Shown here: positions 39,510-48,583 of the stretch, one piece after another | Layout: each line of letters opens with the position of its first letter | Numbering within the stretch: the first letter of the stretch is position 1 | NCBI RefSeq assembly: GCF_004345365.1 | Contig: NZ_SLVF01000012.1 | Coordinates: forward strand, 62,001 to 126,000 | Length of the DNA stretch: 64,000 nucleotides | Direction: 5' to 3' | DNA from: Kribbella sp. VKM Ac-2568 | GTDB lineage: Bacteria; Actinomycetota; Actinomycetes; Propionibacteriales; Kribbellaceae | Translations under genes and position numbers: made by a program | The notes under the pieces: model-generated | What the model was told of the DNA's origin: nothing | The model's database searches: none | The model's input: only the letters and a program-made list of their open reading frames with translations

Positions 39510-42053
39510 TCAGTCCGCCACCACCGCCTTCAGGACATCGACCTTGGCGGCGGACCTGGCCGGTCCGACGGCGGCCAGAACCCCTGCGACCGCGGCCAGC
39601 ACCACGTAGAGCGCTACCTGCAGGCCGGGGATCGAGATGGCCTTGATGCCCTCGTCCGCGAGTGCCTGCGACAGCGCGAGCCCCAAGCCGATGCCGAGGG
39701 CGGCGCCGGACAGCGCACCGATCAGGGAGATGACCACGGACTCCCAGCGCACCATCGCCCGGACCTGGGCCCGCGTCATGCCGACCGCCCGGAGCAGGCC
39801 CAGCTCACGGGTCCGCTCGAAGACCGACAGCACCAGGGTGTTGACGATGCCCAGCAGAGCGATGATGACCGCCAGCAGCAACATCACCGTGACGAAGGTG
39901 AGCAGCTTGTCGATGAAGCCGCCGGCCTCCTTCTCGAACCCCTTGCGATCGAGCACCTTTGCGTCGGGGTGGTCGGCCAGGGCCGCGGTGATGGCCTTCT
40001 GAACGGTCGACCGGTCGGCGCCGGGCAGGAGCGTGACCAGGCCGGAGTTGATCAGTTGCGGGCCGGCCGCGGCGGTCTGAGCGGCGATGCTGATGACGAA
40101 GTCGTCGCTGATCCAGCCCTTGCTGTCGTAGATGCCGACGATCTTCATGGTGTGCTTGCCGGTCTCGGCGAACTCGGTCCCGATGCTGTCGCCGACCTTC
40201 CACCCGTGCGTCGTCGCGGCGGACTGTGCCACCACGATCCCGGTGGTGCCGAGGTCGGACACGGAGCCGGCCGACAACCGCAGGTTCAGCCCTGCCGTCG
40301 CGGTGGCCGGGTCGACGGCGGAGTAGCTCGAGTCCGCGCCGTTGAACCGGGCTTGACCCCAGCCGCTGGCGGAGACCTTGTCGACCCCGGACACGCCCTG
40401 GACTGCCTTGATCGCCTCCGGGCTGAAGCCCGGGCCCTGGGAACTCGAAGGGGTGACGAACAGGGCGGCGTTGGTCGAATCCCCGATGATGTCCCCGAAC
40501 GAGGCCTTCAGCGACGAGGCGAACACGCCCATGCTGACGACCAGGGTCAGGCCGACCATCAGCGCGGCGGCCGTGGACGACGTACGGCGGGGATTGCGCA
40601 TCGCGTTCTGCCGGGCCAGCTCGCCTGGCAGGCCACGCATCCGCAGCGGTACGCCGATCAGTGACGCCAGTGGACGGGCGGCAGCCGGCAGCAGCATGAG
40701 GACACCGACGATGATGGCCAGCAGGCTGGGGCCGAACAGCTTCATGCTCAGGTCGGCGTACAAGGTCATGAACAGTCCGGTCAGACCGATGACGGTGACG
40801 ACGGCCCCGCTGATCACCCGCTTCTTCGTCGGGTTGCCGGCGCCTGGCACTGCCTCACGCAGAGCCTCTACCGGCAGCACCTTCGTCGCCCGGTGGGCCG
40901 GGACGAGTGCCGCCAAGACGGTGACCACGGTGCCGACCAGCAGAGATACCACGATGGTGCGGGGCTCCACCTGCATCGACGTACTGGGCAGGCTGAAGCC
41001 GACCGCGCCCATCAGCAGGTTGAGGCCCTTGGCGACGAGGAGGCCGAGACCGATACCGACGGCCGACGCGACGAGGCCGAGCAGCAGCGCCTCGAGCACC
41101 AGGCTCCGGTTCACCTGGCGCCGGGTGGCGCCGATGGCCCGCAGCAGGGCGATCTCCCGGGACCGCTGGGTGATCGTCATGGTGAAGGTGTTCCAGATGA
41201 TGAACGAGCCGACGAACAAGGCGATGCCGGCGAAGATCATGAACATCACGGTGACGACCTTCAGGTCCTTGTTCACCGCGTCCGCGGACTCCTTCACCAC
41301 GGTCGCACCGGTGACTGCCTCGGCGCCGTCGGGCAGCACCGTGTTGATCTTCTGCGCCAGGTCGGCTGGTGCCACTCCGGGGTCGGCGCTGACGCTGATC
41401 GAGTCGAACAGGCCGGGCGCTCCCAGCACCTGCTGCGCGGTGGCGGAGTCGAAGTACGCCCCAGTGGTACCACCGAGGTTCTTCTCGCCGCCGAAACCGA
41501 CGGTGCCGACGACGGTGAACTCCTGGGTCGGACCGCGGAACAGCACCTTGATCGTGGAGCCGAGCGCGATGTGGTGTTCCTCGGCGCTGGTGGCGTCGAT
41601 CGCCACCTGGTGCGCGCCCGAGGGCGCGGCGCCGGTGAGGAGCTTGACGTCACCTCGCAGCGCGGGATCGGCCGGCAGGCTGTAGCCCATGGTGGGCGCT
41701 CCGCCGCTGGTCAGCACGGCCCGGCCGCTGTTGTCGGTCAGCAGCGCGTAGCCGCTCACGGAGCCCTCGGCGGTGCGGACCCCGTCGGCCTGGCGTACCT
41801 GGGTGAGGACAGAGGCGGGGATCGGGGCCCGGCTGGTGCTGATGCCTTCGGACTGGCTGTAGGCGGCCTCGGCGCGGACGACCGCGTCGGTGCCGGCGGA
41901 GACCTTGCCGAACAGCTGGTCGAAGGCCAGACGCATGGTGTCGGTCAGGACGAGGGTGCCGGCCAGGAACGCGACCCCGAGTGCGATCGAGGCCACGGTC
42001 AAGGCGAGTCGCACCTTGTGCGCGAGCATGCCGCGCAGCGTTGCGGTGAACAT
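39510..42053 (-). CDS. ABC transporter permease, MacB/FtsX type with two FtsX domains
   Basis: 847-aa permease. TM1 is near the N-terminus (VRLALTVASIALGVAFLAGTL), a large extracytoplasmic MacB_PCD-like domain follows, then an FtsX helix bundle (about 270-400), a second signal-anchor and periplasmic domain from about 490, and a final FtsX bundle (about 725-840) with SVFERTRELGLLRAVGMTR. The first half has the same motif (TQRSREIALLRAIGATRRQV). Exports peptides, lipoproteins or lipids in the family. It follows the ATPase gene by 3 bp. Substrate unknown. Confidence 0.9.
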   Translation of the reverse strand: MFTATLRGMLAHKVRLALTVASIALGVAFLAGTLVLTDTMRLAFDQLFGKVSAGTDAVVRAEAAYSQSEGISTSRAPIPASVLTQVRQADGVRTAEGSVSGYALLTDNSGRAVLTSGGAPTMGYSLPADPALRGDVKLLTGAAPSGAHQVAIDATSAEEHHIALGSTIKVLFRGPTQEFTVVGTVGFGGEKNLGGTTGAYFDSATAQQVLGAPGLFDSISVSADPGVAPADLAQKINTVLPDGAEAVTGATVVKESADAVNKDLKVVTVMFMIFAGIALFVGSFIIWNTFTMTITQRSREIALLRAIGATRRQVNRSLVLEALLLGLVASAVGIGLGLLVAKGLNLLMGAVGFSLPSTSMQVEPRTIVVSLLVGTVVTVLAALVPAHRATKVLPVEALREAVPGAGNPTKKRVISGAVVTVIGLTGLFMTLYADLSMKLFGPSLLAIIVGVLMLLPAAARPLASLIGVPLRMRGLPGELARQNAMRNPRRTSSTAAALMVGLTLVVSMGVFASSLKASFGDIIGDSTNAALFVTPSSSQGPGFSPEAIKAVQGVSGVDKVSASGWGQARFNGADSSYSAVDPATATAGLNLRLSAGSVSDLGTTGIVVAQSAATTHGWKVGDSIGTEFAETGKHTMKIVGIYDSKGWISDDFVISIAAQTAAAGPQLINSGLVTLLPGADRSTVQKAITAALADHPDAKVLDRKGFEKEAGGFIDKLLTFVTVMLLLAVIIALLGIVNTLVLSVFERTRELGLLRAVGMTRAQVRAMVRWESVVISLIGALSGAALGIGLGLALSQALADEGIKAISIPGLQVALYVVLAAVAGVLAAVGPARSAAKVDVLKAVVAD

Positions 42054-42056
42054 GGT

Positions 42057-42809
42057 TCAGGCTCCTAGATGCTTCATGAAGTCGAGAACGGCGTCGGCCG
42101 TCGGCTCGAACATCTCGTCGACGACGTGCCCGTCGGCCAGGAACAGGACCCGGTCGGCGTAGCTGGCGGCGGTCGGGTCGTGGGTGACCATGACGACCGT
42201 CTGGCCGAGCTCCTTGACGGCCTTGCGCAGGAAGCCGAGTAGTTCGGTTCCCGAGGCGGAGTCGAGCGCACCGGTGGGCTCGTCCGCGAAGACGATCTGC
42301 GGACGCGAGGCGAGCGCACGGGCCGCGGCGACCCGTTGCTGCTGCCCGCCGGACAATTCGGTCGGGCGATGGCTCAGCCGGTCGGCGAGCCCCAGCTTGT
42401 CGACGATCGACTTGACCCAGATGTCGTCCGGCTTGCGGCCGGCGATGCGGATCGGCAGGACGATGTTCTCCGCGGCGCTCATCGTGGGCAGCAGGTTGAA
42501 CGACTGGAAGATGAAGCCGATCTGGTCCCGGCGCAACAGCGTGAGCGCTTTGTCGTTCAGCGAGGTGATCTGGGTGTCCCCGAGGAACACCTCGCCGGAC
42601 GTCGGCCGGTCGAGGCCGGCGAGCATGTGCAGCAAGGTCGACTTGCCCGAGCCGGACGGCCCCATGATCGCGGTGAACATGCCGGCGTCGAGGCTGACAC
42701 TGACGTCCTTGAGTGCGGCGATGGTCGCGTCGCCCGTGCCGTAGAACTTGCTGATGCCCTCGGCCCGGGCCGCGGCCGTCGCCGGCGCAATGGTGGTGGT
42801 GGCAGACAT
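42057..42809 (-). CDS. ABC transporter ATP-binding protein (MacB/LolD type)
   Basis: 250-aa ATPase. Walker A is MGPSGSGKSTLL, the Q-loop is in FIFQSFNLLPTMSAAENIVLP, signature LSGGQQQRVAAARAL, Walker B IVFADEPTGALDS and the switch His in VMVTHDPT. ATG 42809 follows AGGGAGA. Energises the downstream FtsX-type permease. The 200-bp divergent gap to the kinase gene suggests control by the adjacent two-component genes. Confidence 0.93.
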   Translation of the reverse strand: MSATTTIAPATAAARAEGISKFYGTGDATIAALKDVSVSLDAGMFTAIMGPSGSGKSTLLHMLAGLDRPTSGEVFLGDTQITSLNDKALTLLRRDQIGFIFQSFNLLPTMSAAENIVLPIRIAGRKPDDIWVKSIVDKLGLADRLSHRPTELSGGQQQRVAAARALASRPQIVFADEPTGALDSASGTELLGFLRKAVKELGQTVVMVTHDPTAASYADRVLFLADGHVVDEMFEPTADAVLDFMKHLGA

Positions 42810-43009
42810 GTGATTCTCCCTGTGCCTGGTTCGCCCCCCGGTCGAGTGGCGTGATCCCAGCAAAGGCGTTCCGGCGGCCTGATCCCATCGGGCTGGGCGC
42901 ACGCCGTCGGGGCGCTGCCCGTGGGCAATCAGCGGACGATCGTGCGGCTGACCCCACCCCGGGGGTTCGGGCACTCCCATCCCGACGCCGGTGGGCGCAG
43001 ACTGCAGAG

Positions 43010-44299
43010 GTGAAGTTGTGGGGGCGACGGCGGACCCGCCGTGAACAACTCGCTGCTCTGCTGGTGTTGGGCGGGCTCGTGGTGTTCGTGGTGCTGGTCT
43101 ACGTCGTCATCGTTCTCGGCGGTGGCGCCCTCATCGGCCACACGTCGTCGCCGCACGCGGGACTCTCGGTGCTGGCGACTGCGGTGGTCGCCCTGTCCCT
43201 CGGGCGGGTGCAGTCACGCCTCGAGGTCGTCATGTCGCGATTGGTGCACGGTGGCTCGCAGTCGCCGTATGAGGTCCTCAGCCGGTTCTCGCCGGCGGTG
43301 ACCGGTGGCCCGGCGACGGATGACCTGCCGGCCCGGATGGCCGAAGTACTGGCCGCCGGGACGGGTGCCAGGGCAGCGCAGGTGTGGCTGATGGTCGACG
43401 GCCGGTTGAGGCTCGCCGCAACCTGGCCCGCTGACGGAGCGACGGCCCGCGAGTTGCCCGGTCGGCGGCAGTTGTCGGTGCGCCAGGCCGGAGAGTTGCT
43501 GGGTGTGCTGGTCGTACAGGAACACGAGAACGTACCGCTGACGCCGGTCGAGGAACGACTCTTCGCAGGGTTGGCCAACCAGGCCGGGCTGGTACTGCGT
43601 GGCGCGCGGTTGCGGGCCGAGCTGGTTCATCGGCTCGCGGAGCTGTCCAGGCTCGCAGCGGAACTGCGAAGGTCGAGGCAACGACTCGTCGACGCGCAGG
43701 ACGCCGAGCGGAAACGGCTCGAGCGCGACATCCATGACGGCGCTCAGCAGCATCTGGTCGCGCTCGCGGTGAACCTGAGGCTTGCCCACACCTTGGCCGG
43801 CCGGTCGCCCGAGCGGGCCGATCGGCTGCTCGCGGAGCAATGCCAGGCGGCCACCGCGGCCATCGAGGCGATCACCAGCCTGTCGCGGGGCATCTACCCG
43901 AGCCTGCTCGTCGACGAAGGGCTTGCGGTCGCGCTTCGGACGGCGGTCGCCTGGAGCCCGCTGCCGGCCGAACTGGTCGCGGCCGACATCGGCCGGTACC
44001 CGGCGGGCGTCGAGGCCGCGGCGTACTTCTGTGCGCTGGAGGCGCTGCAGAACTCGGCCAAGCACTCCTCGGCGACGGCGATCCGCCTGGACCTGCGGGG
44101 CGGCCCCACAATCCTCGAGGTGACTGTCCAGGACGACGGTGCCGGGTTCGATCTCGGGGCAGCGCATGCCGGCGCAGGTCTGGCCAACATGCGGGACCGG
44201 GTCGAGTCGGCAGGCGGAACGCTGACCATCGAGACGACACCCTTGCGCGGCACCCTGGTCGCAGCGCGACTGCCGGGCGCGCCCCGGCCGGGGGACTGA
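43010..44299 (+). CDS. NarL-type sensor histidine kinase
   Basis: 429-aa membrane kinase. Two N-terminal TM helices (LAALLVLGGLVVFVVLVYVV; SVLATAVVALSL), a GAF-like region (about 95-220), then a HisKA_3 dimerisation domain with phospho-acceptor His in ERKRLERDIHDGAQQHLVAL and HATPase_c with N-box EALQNSAKH and G-boxes DDGAGFD and GAGLANMRDRV. The start GTG 43010 is tentative; a TTG follows at 43016. One base separates it from the next gene. Its partners are probably the response regulators on the other strand. Confidence 0.88.
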   Translation: MKLWGRRRTRREQLAALLVLGGLVVFVVLVYVVIVLGGGALIGHTSSPHAGLSVLATAVVALSLGRVQSRLEVVMSRLVHGGSQSPYEVLSRFSPAVTGGPATDDLPARMAEVLAAGTGARAAQVWLMVDGRLRLAATWPADGATARELPGRRQLSVRQAGELLGVLVVQEHENVPLTPVEERLFAGLANQAGLVLRGARLRAELVHRLAELSRLAAELRRSRQRLVDAQDAERKRLERDIHDGAQQHLVALAVNLRLAHTLAGRSPERADRLLAEQCQAATAAIEAITSLSRGIYPSLLVDEGLAVALRTAVAWSPLPAELVAADIGRYPAGVEAAAYFCALEALQNSAKHSSATAIRLDLRGGPTILEVTVQDDGAGFDLGAAHAGAGLANMRDRVESAGGTLTIETTPLRGTLVAARLPGAPRPGD

Positions 44300-44300
44300 C

Positions 44301-46316
44301 ATGTACGCGCGAGTGGCCTGGGTGCTGACGGCACTCACCGTGCTGATCGCCGGCGCCGATGTCTGGGTCACCTCCGCCTACCGGCCGCTGCTGTCCGAGG
44401 AAGCCGTTGCCGTGCACGGTTTCCCGTTCGTCACCGCCGCGGTCGTGGGATGCTCGGCGATGGGCGCGCTGATCGTGGCACGGTGGGCGTGGCACCCGAT
44501 CGGCTGGCTGCTCTGCCTGATCGGCTTCCTCTCGTCGATCTCGTTGCTGACCGAGGCTTACGGCGTGTGGGTGGTCACGGCCGACGGGCCGGGGTCGCGG
44601 AGCCTCGGCGGAATCTCAGGCTGGATCGCCGCCCTGTTGGGTGGACAGCTTTCACTGGCTGCGCTGGCGATCCTCTTCCTGGTTGCGCCGGACGGCCGGC
44701 TCCTGTCCCGCCGTTGGCGCGCCGCGGCCGTCGTGGCCTTGGTGGGGTACGTCGGTTACGCCGGAAGCCTGCTCACCCTGTCGCCGACCGAGTTCGACAT
44801 CGACCGGCAGGAGGTCGGGCCGCTCGGCAGTCTGTTGTCCGTGCTGGGTCTGCCCTTCATCGCCGCTGGTCTGGTCGCCGCGATGGTGTCCATGGTCCTC
44901 CGGCTGCGTCGTAGCCGGGGAGTGCAGCGGCAGCAGTTGCGGCTGATCGCGCTGTCGGCGGTATTCGTTGCCCTGAGCTTCGTCTTCCTGATCGTCGCCC
45001 AGCTGTTCAACGGCGGACGGCAGACCTGGATCTCGAGCCTTCCGTTGTTCGTCTCCTACCTCTGCCTACCGTTGCTGTTCGCCGTCGCGGTACTGCGCTA
45101 CCGGCTGTTCGACCTCGACCTGATCATCAACCGGGCCGTTGTCCTTGCCCTGGGCACCATCTTTGCCGGGATCGGCTACACCGGTCTCGTCCTCGCGGTC
45201 GCAGCCCTGCTGCACACCCGGACGAGTGGATTCTGGTTGTCGCTGCTCGCCACCGCGCTGGTCGCGCTCGCGTTCCAGCCGCTCCGCCAACGGGTCGTCC
45301 GGTTGGCCAACCGGCTGGCCTACGGAGCCAGGGCGTTGCCCTACGAGGCACTCTCCGAGTTCAGCCGTCGCCTCACGGAGCCGCCGTCACCGAACGCGCT
45401 ACTTCCTGCTGTCGCGGAAGCGGCCGGGCGCGCGGTGTCGGCGCGGTCCTCCACCGCGGTTCTGCAGGTTCCCGGCCTGGCCGGAATCTCCGACGTCTGG
45501 CCCGGCCCGGACGACGGAGCACCGGACTACCAGGTGCCGGTCCGGCAGGGTGGCGACACCCTCGGCAGCATCGGCGTGACGATGCCGAAGGGGCACGGGC
45601 TCCGGCCCGCGGACGAGCGCCTGCTGCACGATCTGGCCGACCAGACCGCGCTGGCGTTCCGCAACGCTGCGATGGAGACCGAACTGGCGGGGCACGTGGC
45701 TGCCCTCGATCAGACCACCGAGGCGCTGGCCGAGTCCCGGCGAAGGATCATCGCGGCCGACGACGCCGCTCGCCGCCGACTGGAGTCCGCGATCTCCCGG
45801 GACGTGCTGTCCCATCTCCAGCCGATGCCCGAGCGGTTGAGCCACCTCAGCGTGGCGAGGTCGGGGAGCGCGGCGACGGACGAGCTCGAGCAGCTCGTTG
45901 ACGAGACGAACGCGGCACTCGAGTCGTTGCGCGTACTGACGCAAGGGCTGTTCCCGACTCAGCTGGCCCGGGCCGGGCTGGCCCGCGCGCTCAGCTCCCA
46001 TCTGGCGCGGAACGGTCAGGCCGTCACTGTGCACTTCGAGCCGTCGGCTGACCGGCGGTTCCCGGCCAGAGTCGAGGCGGCGGCGTACTTCGCCTGTGTC
46101 GAGGCGGTGCGCGCCGGCTCCATGGCGGCCCGGATCGACCTCCGGGTCGTGGCAGCCGAGCTGGTCGTGCAGATCCGCGGCCACGCCCGCGACCAGATCG
46201 ACGTACAGGCGATCGTCGACCGGGTCGAGGCTGCGGGCGGACGGCTGTCGCTCGATGAGGCGGGCCTGCTGTCGGTCAGCATTCCGGACGATGCCGGCGA
46301 GCCCACGCGGCACTGA
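44301..46316 (+). CDS. Multi-pass histidine kinase-like protein with degenerate catalytic motifs
   Basis: 671 aa. About nine to ten TM helices (to residue 320), a GAF-like domain (about 350-450), then a HisKA_3-like helix. The position of the phospho-acceptor His reads AISRDVLSHLQ instead of LHDGAQQ, the N-box Asn is lost (CVEAVRAGSMAARI), and the DxGxG box is missing, so kinase activity is unlikely. The upstream kinase keeps all these motifs. The pair may form a heteromeric sensor in which this protein senses. The 3' end overlaps the convergent receiver gene by 41 bp. Confidence 0.82.
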   Translation: MYARVAWVLTALTVLIAGADVWVTSAYRPLLSEEAVAVHGFPFVTAAVVGCSAMGALIVARWAWHPIGWLLCLIGFLSSISLLTEAYGVWVVTADGPGSRSLGGISGWIAALLGGQLSLAALAILFLVAPDGRLLSRRWRAAAVVALVGYVGYAGSLLTLSPTEFDIDRQEVGPLGSLLSVLGLPFIAAGLVAAMVSMVLRLRRSRGVQRQQLRLIALSAVFVALSFVFLIVAQLFNGGRQTWISSLPLFVSYLCLPLLFAVAVLRYRLFDLDLIINRAVVLALGTIFAGIGYTGLVLAVAALLHTRTSGFWLSLLATALVALAFQPLRQRVVRLANRLAYGARALPYEALSEFSRRLTEPPSPNALLPAVAEAAGRAVSARSSTAVLQVPGLAGISDVWPGPDDGAPDYQVPVRQGGDTLGSIGVTMPKGHGLRPADERLLHDLADQTALAFRNAAMETELAGHVAALDQTTEALAESRRRIIAADDAARRRLESAISRDVLSHLQPMPERLSHLSVARSGSAATDELEQLVDETNAALESLRVLTQGLFPTQLARAGLARALSSHLARNGQAVTVHFEPSADRRFPARVEAAAYFACVEAVRAGSMAARIDLRVVAAELVVQIRGHARDQIDVQAIVDRVEAAGGRLSLDEAGLLSVSIPDDAGEPTRH

Positions 46317-46650
46317 GCAGGTCCGGACCGAACGAGGCCTTGGCCAGGTACGACGCAGCTCCACAGCCGGAGAGGTCGAACTCGTCCTGGTCATAGGTCG
46401 AGAGCAGTACTACGACCGGCGGATCGGCGTCCCGGGTGATCCGCCGGGTGGCCTCGATGCCGTCGATGCCGGGCAGGTTGACGTCCATGAGCACAAGGCT
46501 CGGGCGCAGCCGCGTGACCGCGAGCAGCGCCTCCTCGCCGGACGAGGTGGACGCGACGACGACGAAACCGTCGGTCTCCGACACGACGGCAGCGATCGCC
46601 CGGCGGAACGGCTCCTGGTCATCGACGATCAGAACGCGTATCTCGCCCAC
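46276..46650 (-). CDS. Stand-alone receiver-domain response regulator
   Basis: 124-aa CheY-like protein. The acidic pair is VLIVDDQEP, the phospho-acceptor Asp is in LVLMDVNLPGIDG, then LLSTYDQDEF and the conserved Lys in ASYLAKASF. There is no output domain; the protein ends just after the receiver. GTG 46650 follows AGGAGG. The 3' end overlaps the convergent kinase-like gene. It probably acts as a phosphate sink or protein partner in the local two-component system. Confidence 0.85.
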   Translation of the reverse strand: MGEIRVLIVDDQEPFRRAIAAVVSETDGFVVVASTSSGEEALLAVTRLRPSLVLMDVNLPGIDGIEATRRITRDADPPVVVLLSTYDQDEFDLSGCGAASYLAKASFGPDLLSAAWARRHRPEC

Positions 46651-46742
46651 GTGCTCACCTCCTGACAGCCATCGTGGGGGACAAGGCATCGCCGCGACAT
46701 GGTGCTGTCCGCCCGGCCTGGTGCGGCTGACCCCCGCCGACG

Positions 46743-47432
46743 TCAGCGGCCGGCCGGCCCGCCGGTCGCCTCGAGGAAGGCGAGGACGGCCATGACGCGA
46801 CGGTTCACGTCGGACTCGTCGGCGAGGCCGAGTTTCTGGAACAGCGAGCTGATGTGCTTCTCGACCGCCCGGGTGCTCATGAACAGGGCTTTGGCCGTCG
46901 CCTCGTTGCTCCGGCCGGCGGCGAGTTCCTGGAGCACCTCGCGCTCCCGTTCGGTCAGGCCGGGCAAGGGGGACCGTGATTCCTGCGCCTTTCGCGCCAG
47001 CAGGCCCTCGACGACCCTGGAATCGAGGACGGAGCCGCCGCGCGCAACGTCGTACAGGGCTCGCAGCAGCTCGTCGCGCTGCGACACCCGTTCCTTCAGC
47101 AGGTACCCCAGGCCGGCGGCGCCCTCGGACAGCAGGTCGAACGCGTAGTCCTCCTCGACGTACTGCGACAGCACGACGACCCCGATCGACGGGTGGTCGG
47201 CCCGGATCCGCTTGGCGGCGTCGATGCCCTCGGTCGTGAAGGTCGGGGGCATCCTGATGTCGGTCAGGACGGCATCCGGCCGGTGCCGGGCCACGGACTC
47301 CAGCAGAGCCACCGGATCGGTGACCACGTCGACGAGTTCGACCTCCTCGGCCTCGGTGAGCAGCGCGGAGATGCCTTCACGCACCAGGAAGTTGTCATCC
47401 GCGAAGACAACCCGCAACACCACAGCATTCAC
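46743..47432 (-). CDS. NarL/FixJ-type response regulator
   Basis: 229-aa DNA-binding regulator. The receiver has FADDNFLVREGISALL, Asp in AVLTDIRMPP and Lys in GYLLKERV; the LuxR helix-turn-helix is LTEREREVLQELAAGRSNEATAKALFMSTRAVEKHISSL in two stretches (about 165-215). Likely partner of the adjacent histidine kinase. GTG 47432 overlaps the stop of the HdeD-like gene (GTGA). It may bind the repeat GTGCGGCTGACCCC shared by two nearby promoters. Confidence 0.92.
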   Translation of the reverse strand: MNAVVLRVVFADDNFLVREGISALLTEAEEVELVDVVTDPVALLESVARHRPDAVLTDIRMPPTFTTEGIDAAKRIRADHPSIGVVVLSQYVEEDYAFDLLSEGAAGLGYLLKERVSQRDELLRALYDVARGGSVLDSRVVEGLLARKAQESRSPLPGLTEREREVLQELAAGRSNEATAKALFMSTRAVEKHISSLFQKLGLADESDVNRRVMAVLAFLEATGGPAGR

Positions 47433-48001
47433 TGCGGGCCGAGCGAGGCGCTGCTGGTCTCCGAGCGGTTGAGTTCACGCCGCGCGGCCAAGCCGCCGAG
47501 GACGAAGACCGCACCCCACATCAGGGCGACGACACCGAGGAACACCGCGATGCCGACGACGGCCGCGCCGGGGTTGGCGACGAACAGGATGCCCAGCAGG
47601 ACAGAGAAGGCCGCGCTGAGCAGAATCAGCCAGCGGGGTGTTGTGGTCAGCTTCCGGGTGAAGGCGCCGACCACCTCGAACACGCCGCGCACGATCAGCC
47701 AGATGCCGAGGATCCAGGTCAGCGCTTTCGCGGCGACCCCCGGGCTGAAGATCGCGAAGAACGCGGCGACGAGGGCGATCACCCCCATCAGCACCAGCCA
47801 GATCCGGCTCCCGCGCGCCTCCGGCCGGAACGCCGCCGCCAGCAGCCCGATGCCGTCGAACAGCGCCCAGAAGCCCCACAGCAGTGCCAGCGCGGTGGCC
47901 GTCTCGAGCGGCCAGACGATCGCCAGGATGCCGAACACCATGCCGATCACCCCGCGGACGACCAGCATCTTCCAGCCGACCGCAAACCAGTCCCGTTCCA
48001 T
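47429..48001 (-). CDS. HdeD-family membrane protein
   Basis: 190-aa protein with six TM helices in three pairs: WKMLVVRGVIGMVFGILAIV, TALALLWGFWALFDGIGLLA and so on, the DUF308 repeat pattern of E. coli HdeD (acid-stress membrane protein). ATG 48001 has only a weak ribosome site. First gene of a three-gene minus-strand unit with the two response regulators, coupled by GTGA. Stress-related role is inferred from the family. Confidence 0.88.
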   Translation of the reverse strand: MERDWFAVGWKMLVVRGVIGMVFGILAIVWPLETATALALLWGFWALFDGIGLLAAAFRPEARGSRIWLVLMGVIALVAAFFAIFSPGVAAKALTWILGIWLIVRGVFEVVGAFTRKLTTTPRWLILLSAAFSVLLGILFVANPGAAVVGIAVFLGVVALMWGAVFVLGGLAARRELNRSETSSASLGPQ

Positions 48002-48058
48002 ACCGTCATGGTCATCCCGGCGCGGCCGGTGCACAACAGCCCGGCCTACCGTGGTCGT

Positions 48059-48583
48059 ATGGCACTCGCCGTGTGTCTGCTCTTCGACCGGCGATCCGAC
48101 CGGATCCTGCGGGGTCTGTGGGACCGGCTGGAGGACCTCGGCGTACCGACGCTGAAGTCCCACACCCACGGCCGGCACGTGCCGCACCTGTCGCTGGCCG
48201 TGCTGCGGGAATGGCAGCACGACGAGGTTCGGAAAGCCGTCGAATCCCTGCCCGACGACGGACCCGTCAATCTCCACTTCGACGGGCTCGGAAGCTTCCG
48301 ACGCGGCCGCGCCTGGCTGGTCCCCGCTGTCAGCGCAGACGTATTACAGCGTCAGGAGCGAGCAGTCTCCGCGCTCAACGAGACCGGAGCGGACCTGCAC
48401 CGGCACTACCGACCCGGCCTCTGGGTCCCGCATTGCACCATCGCTCCACGTGTCCCGCTGGTAGTCCTGCCGATCCTCGCGGCCGCCGTGTACGACGTAC
48501 TGCCGCTGGAGACGACCGCCGACCATGCGGCCCTGATCGACAGCAGTACGGGTCGGCTGTGGCCGCTGACCCATTTGCCCTGA
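48059..48583 (+). CDS. 2'-5' RNA ligase/2H phosphoesterase-family protein
   Basis: 174-aa 2H-superfamily protein with the two HxS/T motifs HLSLA and HCTIA in the expected half-repeat positions. The family hydrolyses 2',3'-cyclic phosphates or joins 2'-5' RNA ends; the true substrate is unknown. ATG 48059 is chosen because the hydrophobic first strand (MALAVCLLFD) starts there; an in-frame ATG at 48008 would leave almost no space to the divergent HdeD-like gene. Confidence 0.8.
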   Translation: MALAVCLLFDRRSDRILRGLWDRLEDLGVPTLKSHTHGRHVPHLSLAVLREWQHDEVRKAVESLPDDGPVNLHFDGLGSFRRGRAWLVPAVSADVLQRQERAVSALNETGADLHRHYRPGLWVPHCTIAPRVPLVVLPILAAAVYDVLPLETTADHAALIDSSTGRLWPLTHLP

